Notes: generated by a model not told the origin, from the sequence alone. Counted from the stretch's first letter, positions 46,989 through 56,458 are shown. The stretch: DNA of 64,000 nt from Gammaproteobacteria bacterium (GCA_021731365.1 JAKFXL010000023.1:20884-84883); one strand, 5' to 3'. Made by a program: numbers and translations.

Positions 46989-47861
46989 ATGAGGGAACAG
47001 AAGATAAAAAAGGGATACATCAAAAAACATGTGGCGATGCTGGCAGGCAATATTGGTGAACGCAATACCCAGCACCCCCAAGCATTACTACGGGCAGCGG
47101 ACTATATCGTCGACCAGTGGCAAGCCATGGGTTTTGAGGTAAGACCCCAATATTTTCAGGCACAAGGCGTTGAGTGCCGCAATCTGGAAGTCACACATAT
47201 CGGCACCAGCCAACCAGGCAAAATCATTCTGATAGGCGCCCACTATGACAGTGCCAAAAACTGCCCTGGTGCCAATGACAATGCCAGCGGCGTTGCCGCT
47301 CTACTGGAAATATCACGCGCCATCATCCAGACCAGAACCAAATGTAGCATCCGTTTTGTCGCCTTCAGCAATCAAGCCCCCCCCTTTTTTGGCACAGAGG
47401 AGATGGGTAGCTGGGTATATGCACACCATGCACGACAGCGGGGCGACAACATTCGTGCTGCCATCATTCTTGACTCCCTCGGTTACTACAGCGACAAACC
47501 AGCAAGCCAGCTTGCACCCATGCCCTTTAGCCTGTTTTGTCCCCACCGCGGCGACTTTGTTGCCACACTATCCAACCTGCGTTCACGCGGGGTTGCACGG
47601 CACTTCAGCAAGCTGTTTTGTCAACATGCCGTCTTTCCATATAAGCAAGTCAGTGCACCGCAGCTATTTTCCTGCATTGCCAGCAGCGACCAGACTCCCT
47701 TCTGGCTCAACGGCTACAAAGCCTTTATGGTGACCGATACCTCACGCTACCGTTACCCTTTTTATCGCTCCGCCAAAGATACCCCCGACAGAATCAATTA
47801 CGACAGTATCGATACAATAAGTGATGGTATTGCTAAAACACTCATCGACATGGAGCTGTAG
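46989..47861 (+). CDS. M28 family metallopeptidase
   Basis: Zinc aminopeptidase-fold (M28) of 290 residues from the ATG at 46989 (AAGGA eight bases upstream). Seen: first zinc block IGAHYDSAKNCPGANDNASG, which supplies His and Asp, catalytic FFGTEEMGSW and the later zinc pattern around SDQTPFWLNGYKAFMVTDT. No signal peptide is visible, so it is probably cytoplasmic. Could be a dipeptidase or an aminopeptidase; the substrate is unknown. The gene is divergent from the pilus locus. Confidence 0.88.
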   Translation: MREQKIKKGYIKKHVAMLAGNIGERNTQHPQALLRAADYIVDQWQAMGFEVRPQYFQAQGVECRNLEVTHIGTSQPGKIILIGAHYDSAKNCPGANDNASGVAALLEISRAIIQTRTKCSIRFVAFSNQAPPFFGTEEMGSWVYAHHARQRGDNIRAAIILDSLGYYSDKPASQLAPMPFSLFCPHRGDFVATLSNLRSRGVARHFSKLFCQHAVFPYKQVSAPQLFSCIASSDQTPFWLNGYKAFMVTDTSRYRYPFYRSAKDTPDRINYDSIDTISDGIAKTLIDMEL

Positions 47862-47945
47862 TCAATACACGCACCAACAGGCAATCAAACACTTCATCAT
47901 CCCAGCTATAAAAAATCGCACACTGATAATGAATATTAGCCAATA

Positions 47946-48836
47946 TCAACTACCTGCCTTATTCAATACAGTCCACAACCGGGCACCCCAGTAATGCAGG
48001 GCCAATCCTGTCAAAATCAACCCTGCACCTGCCATCACATGAAGAGTGATCGGTTCACCGTTAAACCGATTGCCAAGCAGCAGTGCCAACACCGGGGTAA
48101 TTAATGTAATGATGGCGATAGCATCTGCTGGCAGCCGTTTCAGCACATAATAAAAAAGCGCGAAACCAATAACCGTAGCAACAGTGCTTAGATACATAAT
48201 CGCCATACCATTACGTAGCGGCATATCAAGATGTAGATCACCATCCACTACCCACCAGGTCAGCAGATAAAAGGGCAGTGCTATCAGTAGTCCTCCCCCC
48301 GTTAATGCTAGGGGTGCCACATCCGCAGCCATCCGCTTTAACCAGAGCATACTCATGCTCTGCAAAAAGACAGAGATTAATACACCCATCACACCCATTA
48401 GCGTTGCCGTATTAATTCCATCCTGTGGCTCAAATATCACCACCAGCCCTGCCATACCCAACGCCACGCCGATCAACTTGTCAGGCTGTAAAAGCTTACC
48501 CCGCAACATCACTGCTGCCAGTACTGTTGTCACCAGTGGTAACAACCCATAGACCACCGACACCAGGCCAGAACTGATATATTGCGCCCCCCAATAGACC
48601 GCCATCATCGCCCCATAAATACTTAATGCCGCTGCAAAATAGCTCGGTCGTGTTTTGCTGTTCCAGAGAAACGGGATTCGAAAAACAGTAATCGCTAACA
48701 GACAGATAACAGTAGCCAGCACCATTCGCGCACTCACACCAAAAACAAAACCGACAGAATAACTGCTCCACTTAATCGCCAATGGTGTCGTGGCCCAAAT
48801 CAAAATGATGCCCAAATATGCCGCTGGAACTGACAT
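47946..48836 (-). CDS. EamA/DMT family transporter
   Basis: Inner-membrane drug/metabolite transporter of 296 residues with ten hydrophobic segments in two EamA halves. The first half has SSGLVSVVYGLLPLVTTVLA and the second has RLPADAIAIITLITPVLALL. Exported compound unknown; amino acids or similar solutes are typical. The QseBC-like operon lies upstream, with a terminator at 48863-48896. Confidence 0.9.
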   Translation of the reverse strand: MSVPAAYLGIILIWATTPLAIKWSSYSVGFVFGVSARMVLATVICLLAITVFRIPFLWNSKTRPSYFAAALSIYGAMMAVYWGAQYISSGLVSVVYGLLPLVTTVLAAVMLRGKLLQPDKLIGVALGMAGLVVIFEPQDGINTATLMGVMGVLISVFLQSMSMLWLKRMAADVAPLALTGGGLLIALPFYLLTWWVVDGDLHLDMPLRNGMAIMYLSTVATVIGFALFYYVLKRLPADAIAIITLITPVLALLLGNRFNGEPITLHVMAGAGLILTGLALHYWGARLWTVLNKAGS

Positions 48837-48862
48837 GTTGTTTTCCTTTTAACAGACAATAA

Positions 48863-48896
48863 AAAAGGCCGCAGATTTTGAGATCTGCGGCCTTTT
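48863..48896 (-). terminator. Terminator between QseBC-like operon and EamA gene
   Basis: Perfect 14-base arms 48863-48876 (AAAAGGCCGCAGAT) and 48883-48896 with a six-base loop. On the minus strand it is followed by T-rich sequence. Its outer part (48851-48871) is identical to 14306-14326 beside the cysK terminator. Confidence 0.92.
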
Positions 48897-49098
48897 GGGG
48901 ACTTCTATTTAAGATTAGCTAATCGCTAAGTCACACTCCAAAATACGCAGACAGGTCTCTTCAGCCAGGGGCGTAGACACATCACTCGTATTATCAGATT
49001 GTGTTTAAAGTTGCTCATGTCGATTACAATGCTTGCAATCGACTTACGAGTCAAGAGAAAATTATTCAGCGGGGCAACAGACCGGATAATGACATTTC

Positions 49099-50448
49099 TC
49101 AAGGCGCTCCGTGCTTAAAAAAAGTGACGCTCACCCGCAAGCCGTACCCACTGTCAGGTTTGTCCAACAGAATTGTTGCGTTATGCAGTTCAGCAATACG
49201 TTTAACAATAGATAACCCAAGCCCACAACCAGGTGCGGCCCCTTCTGTACCCACACGATAAAAACGTTCCAGCACCCGCTCTCGCTGCTCTTCCACTATA
49301 CCTGGACCGCTGTCACTCACAGTAAGGACAAGTCGATCACCACCATTCACAACCATCGCGTCAATCGTGCCATCAACAGGCGTATAACGGATTGCGTTAT
49401 CAAGTAAGTTACGTATTAAGATTGCCAATGCACTGCCATTGCCAGAGAGCATGCACCCCTGCCCCTCCACCATGCCGATATCAATATTTTTTGCATGTGC
49501 CAACGGTGCAATATCAGCAATGACATTGGCCAGCAGCACCGACAGGTTGACCGGCACAAACTCATTGACGGCAGCGGCCGGATCAAGCCTGGCCAATGTT
49601 AAGAGCTGCTCAACAAGATGGGTGGCGCGATCAACGCCCACACCAATCTGCTTAAGTGCCTGCTGTCTCTCACCATCAACGGTAGCCCGCTGGGCCACCT
49701 GCGCCTGTGTTTTAATGCTCGCCAGCGGCGTACGTAATTCATGGGCAGCATCGGCAGTGAAGCGTCGCTCCCGATCAAATGTATTGCGCAACTGCTGCAG
49801 CAGTATATTGAGGGCGCGGGTGAGTGGCAGGACTTCAATGGGGATGCCATCATCCGGTAACGGACTCATCTCATGGGCGGAGCGCTGCCCCACCTCATCA
49901 GCAACACGCTGCAGTGGTCGTAAACCACGGCTGATCCCCCACCAGAAAAGCAGCGCCAACAGTGGCAGGGCGATAAATACAGGCAGGCTCATGATTAAAA
50001 TAATCTCATTCATCAGCTCATCACGAACCTCATGCAGCTGCCCGACCTGCACACTATAGAGGTTGTCTATGCCTTCCTGCTTAAATACCCGCCAGCGCTG
50101 CCCCTCTATCCAGCGGTCACTATAGCCAGCCACAGCAGCAAGCTGTGTCAGTGGTGCATTATCAGACTGAAACAGTAAAATATCTCGCTCCCACACCTGG
50201 AAGGCAATTTTACTCACATAGTGATGCCCCATATGCTGATGCTCAAGTCTGATTTTTTTACCATCACCCTCTTCAATTTCATGCAGTGTAACGGTCAGCA
50301 GTACTTGTGCCGACTGCGCCATCTCGGCATCCAGCAGCTCTGCCACTTCGTGTACTGCCCGCTTGTAAGCGATCATGGCGACCGTTACCCACACCACGAC
50401 AAATGCAAGCAGTACAAATAACAGCAGGCGGATACGAATCGATTTCAT
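49099..50448 (-). CDS. QseC-like sensor histidine kinase
   Basis: 449-residue membrane histidine kinase. TM1 about 8-27, periplasmic 2CSK_N-type sensor 28-148, TM2 about 149-170, HAMP, HisKA with phospho-accepting His236 (AAHELRTPLASIK) and HATPase with LLDNAIRYTP, SDSGPGIVEE and GLGLSIVKRI. Best match by layout is QseC/PmrB. Overlaps the response-regulator gene by four bases, so they are co-translated. The 202 bases between its stop and the terminator carry no gene. Confidence 0.92.
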   Translation of the reverse strand: MKSIRIRLLLFVLLAFVVVWVTVAMIAYKRAVHEVAELLDAEMAQSAQVLLTVTLHEIEEGDGKKIRLEHQHMGHHYVSKIAFQVWERDILLFQSDNAPLTQLAAVAGYSDRWIEGQRWRVFKQEGIDNLYSVQVGQLHEVRDELMNEIILIMSLPVFIALPLLALLFWWGISRGLRPLQRVADEVGQRSAHEMSPLPDDGIPIEVLPLTRALNILLQQLRNTFDRERRFTADAAHELRTPLASIKTQAQVAQRATVDGERQQALKQIGVGVDRATHLVEQLLTLARLDPAAAVNEFVPVNLSVLLANVIADIAPLAHAKNIDIGMVEGQGCMLSGNGSALAILIRNLLDNAIRYTPVDGTIDAMVVNGGDRLVLTVSDSGPGIVEEQRERVLERFYRVGTEGAAPGCGLGLSIVKRIAELHNATILLDKPDSGYGLRVSVTFFKHGAP

Positions 50449-51110
50449 GTGCGTGCTTTCTCAAGCACATATCCAACACCACGCACTGTCCGTATCAAGC
50501 CATTGCCAAGTTTTTTACGCAGGTGGTGAATATGAACTTCCAGGGTGTTGCTTTCGACCCCCTCGCCCCAGCCATAGAGCGTCTCCTCCAGACGCGAACG
50601 TGACAATACACGATCCTGGTTGTCCATTAACACCTGCAACAAAACAAACTCCCGTTGCGACAGTTCAACAGGTTGCTCATTCAATGTGACACGCCGGGCG
50701 GCTGGATCAAGCACAATGTCGCCACTGCTCAAGAGTGGTGTAGCGCGGCCACTGCTGCGCCGCAACAGCGCCCGCAGTCGGGCGTTCAGCTCATCAAGAT
50801 CAAATGGTTTAATAAGATAGTCATCTGCACCACTATCAAGCCCTTCGATTCTATCTGCAACCGTATCGCGGGCTGTTAATAACAGTACGGGGACCATGCC
50901 CCTTCGGTTACGCAGCTGTTTTAAAACGTCAATGCCGGACAGCCGTGGCAGATTAATATCGAGCACCACCGCATCAAAGTGCTCACTCTGCAGGGCATGG
51001 TCAGCCGATTCACCATCCTGAACCCAGTCAACGGTATAACCATCCTGCTTCAAACCCGCACAAATACCGTCACCCAGCAGTTGATCATCTTCAACCAATA
51101 GTAATCGCAT
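50445..51110 (-). CDS. QseB-like OmpR-family response regulator
   Basis: 221 residues: receiver with Asp8/Asp9, phospho-accepting Asp51 (VVLDINLPRLSG) and Lys101 (LIKPF), and an OmpR winged helix (VELSQREFVLLQVLMDNQD, TLEVHIHHLRKKLG). Start at 51108-51110 with GGGAGAGGG upstream. Signals with the histidine kinase that follows it. The inverted repeat at 51309-51343 lies about 200 bases upstream. Confidence 0.94.
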   Translation of the reverse strand: MRLLLVEDDQLLGDGICAGLKQDGYTVDWVQDGESADHALQSEHFDAVVLDINLPRLSGIDVLKQLRNRRGMVPVLLLTARDTVADRIEGLDSGADDYLIKPFDLDELNARLRALLRRSSGRATPLLSSGDIVLDPAARRVTLNEQPVELSQREFVLLQVLMDNQDRVLSRSRLEETLYGWGEGVESNTLEVHIHHLRKKLGNGLIRTVRGVGYVLEKART

Positions 51111-51308
51111 AACGCCCTCTCCCATCCTACCGCTGTTTCAAACCTGCCCGATGTAGGATTCCATTCTACGCCCGCGTCCCTCAAACCGCACAAACGGCTG
51201 GCAGGAATCTATTGCAGTAACCTGACAACACCTGACAGCCCATCTGTTCATAGGCCATTAGGTTAATCGGGCAATCTTAATGGGGGATTAAACGTTGATT
51301 TACGACTA

Positions 51309-51343
51309 CTGAGATAGTGTGGCAGAACGCCTCACTATCTCAG
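51309..51343. repeat. Perfect 11-bp inverted repeat
   Basis: Arms CTGAGATAGTG (51309-51319) and CACTATCTCAG (51333-51343) around a 13-base loop, between the stop of the cytochrome gene and the qseB-like gene. There is no T-run on either side, so it is not a standard terminator. A related half (CCTCACTATCTC) recurs near 59,005. Confidence 0.8.
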
Positions 51344-51375
51344 CAAACAAGAGCGGTTTTAATCTAAACCGTTCG

Positions 51376-52683
51376 TTACTGGCCTTTACCATGGCGGATT
51401 TTTGGCCAGTAACTATCAAACTTAAAGGATGGGCTATGTGATTGGATGTGGCACTGGGCACACATCTGTTGTGGCTGCCACCCTTTATTGGTCGTGGGTT
51501 TAGTCCCTGCGGCATCAGCATGTTCACGTGCAGCCCCGTGGCAATTTTCACACTGCACGTTCATCAATTGGGGCGTGGCATCGATATCAATAAACCCGCC
51601 AGCTTTTTCATACCCGACACTGTGGCATTGAATACAGGTAGGATCAAAGGACTTGCCAACCTTCTCCAGCTTGCTGAACGCACGGCTATGCAACGACTCA
51701 CTCCATTTATCGTGTTCAGCAACATGACAATTCTTACACACCGCTTCGCTGGCGTAAGGACTCTGGCCCGTCTCTCGCGCTTTTCGCTCAGCCACCCTGG
51801 CCATATAGCTCGCTTTAACGGTGGCATTGTATTCGTCATACCAGCTCCGCAGCCACTCCGCATCCGCAATACTCGAAGGCATAGCGATTATTGTATTGTT
51901 CCACTCACCAATGCGCCCCTTGCTGTTGAGCGTGATATCAATCCGCCCTAACCGCATACCCCGCGAGCCCGGCTGTAAAACCAGTGTTGTCCCTACCTTC
52001 TGTGGCTCACCAAACTCTTCATAGGCGGCACGAATAAACAGCAGGTCGACAAGCCCCAGGGGTAAAATTGCCTTGGCCTGATCCAGCGTCATGGTGGTGG
52101 CCAGCACGGTCAGGCGTCCACGTTTGCGCGCCTGCTGTAGTGATTGTCGCAACTTTTTAATGTCAGGGCTGACCGTCTTATGTTGACCACGCATGGCGCT
52201 CTGCGGATCCTGTGCCGGATCCAGCCAGGAGAAAAAGGCCAGCGAGTGTTCATTACGTTTAATCTCTTGTGTTGCAACAAAACCGCTGCTCAATAGATTG
52301 GTAGCGGTCCAGGGGAGTTTGGCATTGCGAATAAAATCATCACCATAGGCAAGATCACTCCACTGCACCCCCACTGCGTCGTAATTGAGCTGGGCAAACC
52401 CTTTAAGAATATATTCACCGGTCAGTCGATCCTGAGCAGCCATACTGGCAAGCATGCCACCGGTCGAAATGGCAACAAGATTGGGATTTTCCTCACGCAG
52501 CTGTTTCAGTACGGTGGCGTGACGCAGAATCCCACCAAGATCCCCTTCGGCGCTACATCCACACGGCTCCAACTCACCGTCGAGATTGCCGGAGTAGACC
52601 AACGTAAAGCTATTGCCCCCCGCCCAGCCGGTCGAACTCACCACAACCAGCACCAACACCATCCATATTCTATTAAACATCAC
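51376..52683 (-). CDS. Multihaem cytochrome c with nucleotidase-like N-terminus
   Basis: 435 residues with signal peptide 1-21. The N-terminal half (about 25-290) resembles the metallophosphatase/5'-nucleotidase-like part of UshA-type fusions (VYSGNLDGELEPCGCSAEGD). The C-terminal part has four CxxCH haem-binding motifs: CKNCH, CIQCH, CENCH and CAQCH, as in cytochrome c554-like domains. Likely a periplasmic redox enzyme; the electron partner and substrate are unknown. Most nucleotidase metal ligands are not obvious, so the N-domain may be degenerate. Overlaps mazG by four bases. Confidence 0.85.
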   Translation of the reverse strand: MMFNRIWMVLVLVVVSSTGWAGGNSFTLVYSGNLDGELEPCGCSAEGDLGGILRHATVLKQLREENPNLVAISTGGMLASMAAQDRLTGEYILKGFAQLNYDAVGVQWSDLAYGDDFIRNAKLPWTATNLLSSGFVATQEIKRNEHSLAFFSWLDPAQDPQSAMRGQHKTVSPDIKKLRQSLQQARKRGRLTVLATTMTLDQAKAILPLGLVDLLFIRAAYEEFGEPQKVGTTLVLQPGSRGMRLGRIDITLNSKGRIGEWNNTIIAMPSSIADAEWLRSWYDEYNATVKASYMARVAERKARETGQSPYASEAVCKNCHVAEHDKWSESLHSRAFSKLEKVGKSFDPTCIQCHSVGYEKAGGFIDIDATPQLMNVQCENCHGAAREHADAAGTKPTTNKGWQPQQMCAQCHIQSHSPSFKFDSYWPKIRHGKGQ

Positions 52684-53519
52684 GCTCCCTTTACCGTCTC
52701 TGATTTACCCTGCTGCTTGCGTAGGACCTCCTCCTCCTTCGCCTGTTCCCACAATCTGTCCATTTCGATCAGGCCCATCTCTGGCAGTGTTCGGCCCTGC
52801 GCCATCGCCAGCCCCTCTACCCGACGAAAGCGACGCTCAAAGCGGCGATTGATACTCCGTAACGCCACTTCAGGATCGATATTGGCATGGCGGGCGAGAT
52901 TGACACAGGCAAACATCAGATCACCGATCTCATGCTCCATCTCATCACGCTTTCCGCCATTTGCCAGCGCCTCACGCACCTCGCCTACCTCCTCCTCGAT
53001 CTTATCCAGCACCTGTACCATCTCCGGCCAGTCAAAACCGACCCGTGCCGCCCGCCGTTGCAGCTTGGCGGCACGCATCAAACCGGGTAACGCCACGGGA
53101 ATATTATCGAGTGCACTGGCAGGCCGCGCCTCACTGACTGCCTTCTGCGCCCGCTCCTGCTCTTTGTGCCTTTCCCACGCCAGGCTCTGCGCCTCGGCGT
53201 CCTTGATGTCTGCCTGACCAAATACATGGGGGTGGCGCTGCTCAAGTTTGTCGGCGATCCCTGCAACGATGTCGGCAAACCCAAACAGCCCCTGCTCCTG
53301 TGCCAACTGGGCATAAAAGACAATCTGAAAGAGCAGATCCCCCAGCTCTCCTTGCAAGTCAGCCATATCGCCCCGCTCGATGGCATCCGCCACCTCGTAC
53401 ACCTCTTCCAGGGTGAACGGCAGAATGGTTTCAAAGGTCTGCTCTTGGTCCCAGGGACAGCCCTGCACCGGGTCACGCAGACGCGCCATAATCTGCAACA
53501 GACGGGTGATATCACTCAT
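52680..53519 (-). CDS. mazG: Nucleoside triphosphate pyrophosphohydrolase MazG
   Basis: 279-residue MazG with two tandem domains. The N-terminal domain has CPWDQEQTFETILPFTLEE and the metal-binding ELGDLLFQIVFYAQLA; the C-terminal domain has EEEVGEVREAL and EHEIGDLMFACVNLAR. Removes non-canonical NTPs and affects (p)ppGpp levels in E. coli. Overlaps the cytochrome gene by four bases, with DUF2835 and cNMP-domain genes upstream. Confidence 0.95.
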   Translation of the reverse strand: MSDITRLLQIMARLRDPVQGCPWDQEQTFETILPFTLEEVYEVADAIERGDMADLQGELGDLLFQIVFYAQLAQEQGLFGFADIVAGIADKLEQRHPHVFGQADIKDAEAQSLAWERHKEQERAQKAVSEARPASALDNIPVALPGLMRAAKLQRRAARVGFDWPEMVQVLDKIEEEVGEVREALANGGKRDEMEHEIGDLMFACVNLARHANIDPEVALRSINRRFERRFRRVEGLAMAQGRTLPEMGLIEMDRLWEQAKEEEVLRKQQGKSETVKGA

Positions 53520-53543
53520 TTATCAACATCCAGGTTATTTGTA

Positions 53544-53774
53544 TTAGGTAAGACGATGAATCGCAATGAACTTATGATTAACATCAAACTCCAGTGCAAA
53601 CTCACCATACACCCCTTCATGGGTGATAAAGGGACGTAAAATGTTAGCAGGAAAGCGCACCACACGGCCATCAAGGGCGGTAGCGACGATCTCACGGGCG
53701 CCCCCACTATAATAGTGCTGGATCAGATGGGGCGGAATTCCCAATCTTAAATGGAGTCGATACGGGGAGGGCAT
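53544..53774 (-). CDS. DUF2835 family protein
   Basis: 76-residue cytoplasmic protein of DUF2835, common in gammaproteobacteria, function unknown. Seen: YYSGGAREIVATALDGRVVR and FPANILRPFITHEGVYGEF. Lies between the cNMP-domain gene (14 bases) and mazG (24 bases). Confidence 0.9.
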   Translation of the reverse strand: MPSPYRLHLRLGIPPHLIQHYYSGGAREIVATALDGRVVRFPANILRPFITHEGVYGEFALEFDVNHKFIAIHRLT

Positions 53775-53788
53775 GTGTGCTGAGGACG

Positions 53789-54310
53789 TTATTTTGGCAG
53801 GTGATCAATCAACATGCCACTGGTCTGGCGCAAGCGCAGACTCATCAATTGCGCCATCTTACGCAGCACCTTGAGCGCCACCTCAGGCTCTGACTGCATA
53901 AACTGTTCAAACCTGCTTTTAGTCAGCAGTAACAGCACGGCAGGCTCCACCACTACCGCCGTGGCAGAATGGTTCATGCCGTCAAGAATCGACATCTCAC
54001 CAATGGTCTTGCCAGCACGTACAGTGGCAATCTTCTTTTCATCACTATCATTGCTGCTTTTGAAGATATCGAGCTTGCCAGAGGCAATCACAAACATATA
54101 ACTATCGCGCCGCCCCTCCTCCAGCACCATCACCCCTTTGGGCGCGGCATACGCTTGAAAATAGTGGGCAAAACTCTCAACATCCTGGCGATTGAAATCA
54201 CGGAACATGTCAGAGCGCTCCAGCATATTGGTAATTTCAACCACATAGCTGTTGCCACTACCCAGCTGTTCGAGGTTATCAAACAGCGAGCCTGTCCTAG
54301 CTGTTACCAT
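53789..54310 (-). CDS. Cyclic nucleotide-binding-like domain protein
   Basis: 173 residues made almost entirely of one cNMP-type beta-roll (about 30-150). The phosphate-binding cassette reads IGEMSILDGMNHSATAV, with no Arg where cyclic nucleotides are usually held, so binding is doubtful. No DNA-binding part. Start at 54308-54310 with AGGGG upstream; an in-frame GTG at 54325 is less likely. First of a minus-strand run ending in mazG and the cytochrome. Confidence 0.78.
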   Translation of the reverse strand: MVTARTGSLFDNLEQLGSGNSYVVEITNMLERSDMFRDFNRQDVESFAHYFQAYAAPKGVMVLEEGRRDSYMFVIASGKLDIFKSSNDSDEKKIATVRAGKTIGEMSILDGMNHSATAVVVEPAVLLLLTKSRFEQFMQSEPEVALKVLRKMAQLMSLRLRQTSGMLIDHLPK

Positions 54311-54427
54311 CTTCACCCCTGACACCGGCCACGCCTCTCATGCCTACCTTATCGTGAAGTTAGCCAATTTTCTTAACAAGGCACCGCCACTGAGCGGTTA
54401 ATTTACATCCCCCCGTCCTAAACCGCC

Positions 54428-54721
54428 TCAATCCTCCATATCAAAGCTGGCCAGCCGGTCAGACCAGTTTTCAGGGTGTATGATTCCATCACTATACCCA
54501 AGGTCATCACGCTCCATCTCATCGTAGGCACTCGTCCAATCCTTGGGGGCGTTTATCTCAACCAGCAACAGTTGGTCCCACACCTCCTGGTCCAACTCCG
54601 CCACCTCACCTTCAACATACTGCACACTTATGCCATCGTCACCATCAATAGCCACTACCTCAAAAACCTGGCCATCCGGTGTCTGGTACCAGTTCCCAAT
54701 TTTAGCCTCTATCTCTTGCAT
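54428..54721 (-). CDS. Small acidic protein, DUF6763-like
   Basis: 97 residues from the ATG at 54719-54721, which has GGAG nine bases upstream. Acidic protein with an SH3-like beta stretch (IGNWYQTPDGQVFEVVAIDG) that resembles the DUF6763 family. Function unknown. Upstream starts at 54730 and 54748 are possible. Confidence 0.7.
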   Translation of the reverse strand: MQEIEAKIGNWYQTPDGQVFEVVAIDGDDGISVQYVEGEVAELDQEVWDQLLLVEINAPKDWTSAYDEMERDDLGYSDGIIHPENWSDRLASFDMED

Positions 54722-54895
54722 AACACTCATCTCCGTATGGTTACCCATCCAAAAAACCGGCTGTCACCACCCTCACAAACAGCCACCACTGACTGCATCA
54801 AGCTTAGTTAATCCCGGCACCAAGCGCCAGAAACGCGGCTTTTTCACCATCAGCAGCTGTTTTTTCCTATTCCCCAACTGCCATCACACCTGCAA

Positions 54896-54911
54896 TGTGA
54901 CGAAGTTCACA
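54896..54911 (+). promoter_or_regulatory. CRP-like binding site
   Basis: TGTGA-N6-TCACA exactly (TGTGACGAAGTTCACA), about 100 bases before the 55010 gene. It matches the CRP/Vfr consensus core. No CRP gene is in the window. Confidence 0.5.
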
Positions 54912-55009
54912 CTTCTGGCTAACCCTATTAGCCCTACTATCCGTAAACCTAAGCAGACGGGGATAAGGCACCACCGGCAATTGACTTACACCATCCTGGA
55001 GTTCAATAA

Positions 55010-56458
55010 ATGCAGCAATCAGTCCAGAAGATAAGCAGCCAGCAGGCGCGCAACTTCTTTCCGCTGCAAAAACTCACGCCGGACGATACCGAAGAGCTGC
55101 TCCGTACCGCCATCGTCGCCCGCGTCGGTGCTGGCAGCGCGATATTTCGCAGCCACGACCTCCCCAAGCAGATCTTCTATTTAATCCAAGGTGAAGTGGA
55201 GCTGATCACCCGTGACAAGGGCCGCCGCCTGATCAAAAGTGGCACCGCCGCCGCCAAAAAGCCACTCGGGCGGGGCATTGCCGGCCAGATCGCCGCCACC
55301 GCCTGCCAGGACTCACTCATCGTCAGCTTTGATGCCGATATGCTGGAGCTGTTTTTGAGCTGGACCAACCCAAACGCCTATCTGGTCAAAGAGATGCAGA
55401 CCCATCACCACGGCGAATGGCTTGAACGGCTACTGCAGTCACGCGGCCTGCTGCGTTTTTCTGAAGAGCACATTCAGACCCTGCTCAACCGTATGAGCGA
55501 AGTCCACCACCAGGCCGGCGACGTCGTTATCCGTCAGGACGACCGTGATGAGTACTACTACATCATCAAAAGTGGCCGTTGCAACGTCACACGCCAGCCA
55601 CAGCCGGGGGCCAAAGGGATCAAACTGGCGGAGCTACGCCAGGGCGACGCCTTTGGCGAAGAGGCACTGCTGGCCAATACCAGCCGCAGCGCCAATATCA
55701 TCATGCTGGAAGATGGTGAACTGATGCGCCTCGCCAAGGCCGACTTCTCAAAACTATTGGCCGAACCACTGCTCAACAGCGTCAGCTGGAGCGATAGCCA
55801 CAACCTGCTCGCCCTGGGTGGCACCCTGCTGGATGTCCGTCTACCGGAAGAGTTCAACGAACAACACCTGCCCGACAGCATCAACATACCGCTACCCCTG
55901 TTGCGCCTCAAACTCAAACAACTCAACCAACAACAGAAATATATCGTCTACTGCAATGATGGCAGCCGTAGCGCCATCGCCGCCTTTCTGCTCAACCGCC
56001 ACGGCTTTGATGCCTTTCTGCTCGACGGTGGCTTGATCGCCACCACACACAACACCGGCAACAGCGCCCCCTTGAGCAATGAGCCTGATATTAAAAATCT
56101 CCACACAAGCCAATCATTTACCCGCCCCTCACCCCAACCAACAGCCACTATCATCCCCATCCGCGCACCTCAGCCTATACCGATACTCCAGGAGATAGTG
56201 GAACTGGAACAGCTATTAACGCAACAAACCACACCGGGCCACAGAGCCCTATGGATACGTAGCGCAATCGCCGTAGCTATCGCCGCCACCGCCATCATAC
56301 TTACACTCACCGCAACCATCAGCAGCCCCACACACATACAGCCGACCCCACTTACACCCACGGCTAAAACAATACCCAGTAATACCCAGCACGCCACATA
56401 CACCCCCTGGAGCGACAGTACGGAGAACCACCTGAGCGACCTCGTCGGTGCCCCATAA
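55010..56458 (+). CDS. cNMP-cNMP-rhodanese membrane protein
   Basis: 482 residues. Two cNMP-type beta-rolls (about 20-125 and 145-265); the second has FGEEALLANTSRSANIIM with Arg in the binding cassette. A rhodanese domain follows at about 265-350 (LLDVRLPEEFNEQHLPDSIN) with the active-site loop YCNDGSRSA (catalytic Cys). A linker leads to one C-terminal TM at about 420-440 and a short periplasmic tail. The combination suggests a cyclic-nucleotide-gated sulfur-transfer or redox sensor. A CRP-like site upstream would tie it to cAMP. Followed by lexA. Confidence 0.85.
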   Translation: MQQSVQKISSQQARNFFPLQKLTPDDTEELLRTAIVARVGAGSAIFRSHDLPKQIFYLIQGEVELITRDKGRRLIKSGTAAAKKPLGRGIAGQIAATACQDSLIVSFDADMLELFLSWTNPNAYLVKEMQTHHHGEWLERLLQSRGLLRFSEEHIQTLLNRMSEVHHQAGDVVIRQDDRDEYYYIIKSGRCNVTRQPQPGAKGIKLAELRQGDAFGEEALLANTSRSANIIMLEDGELMRLAKADFSKLLAEPLLNSVSWSDSHNLLALGGTLLDVRLPEEFNEQHLPDSINIPLPLLRLKLKQLNQQQKYIVYCNDGSRSAIAAFLLNRHGFDAFLLDGGLIATTHNTGNSAPLSNEPDIKNLHTSQSFTRPSPQPTATIIPIRAPQPIPILQEIVELEQLLTQQTTPGHRALWIRSAIAVAIAATAIILTLTATISSPTHIQPTPLTPTAKTIPSNTQHATYTPWSDSTENHLSDLVGAP

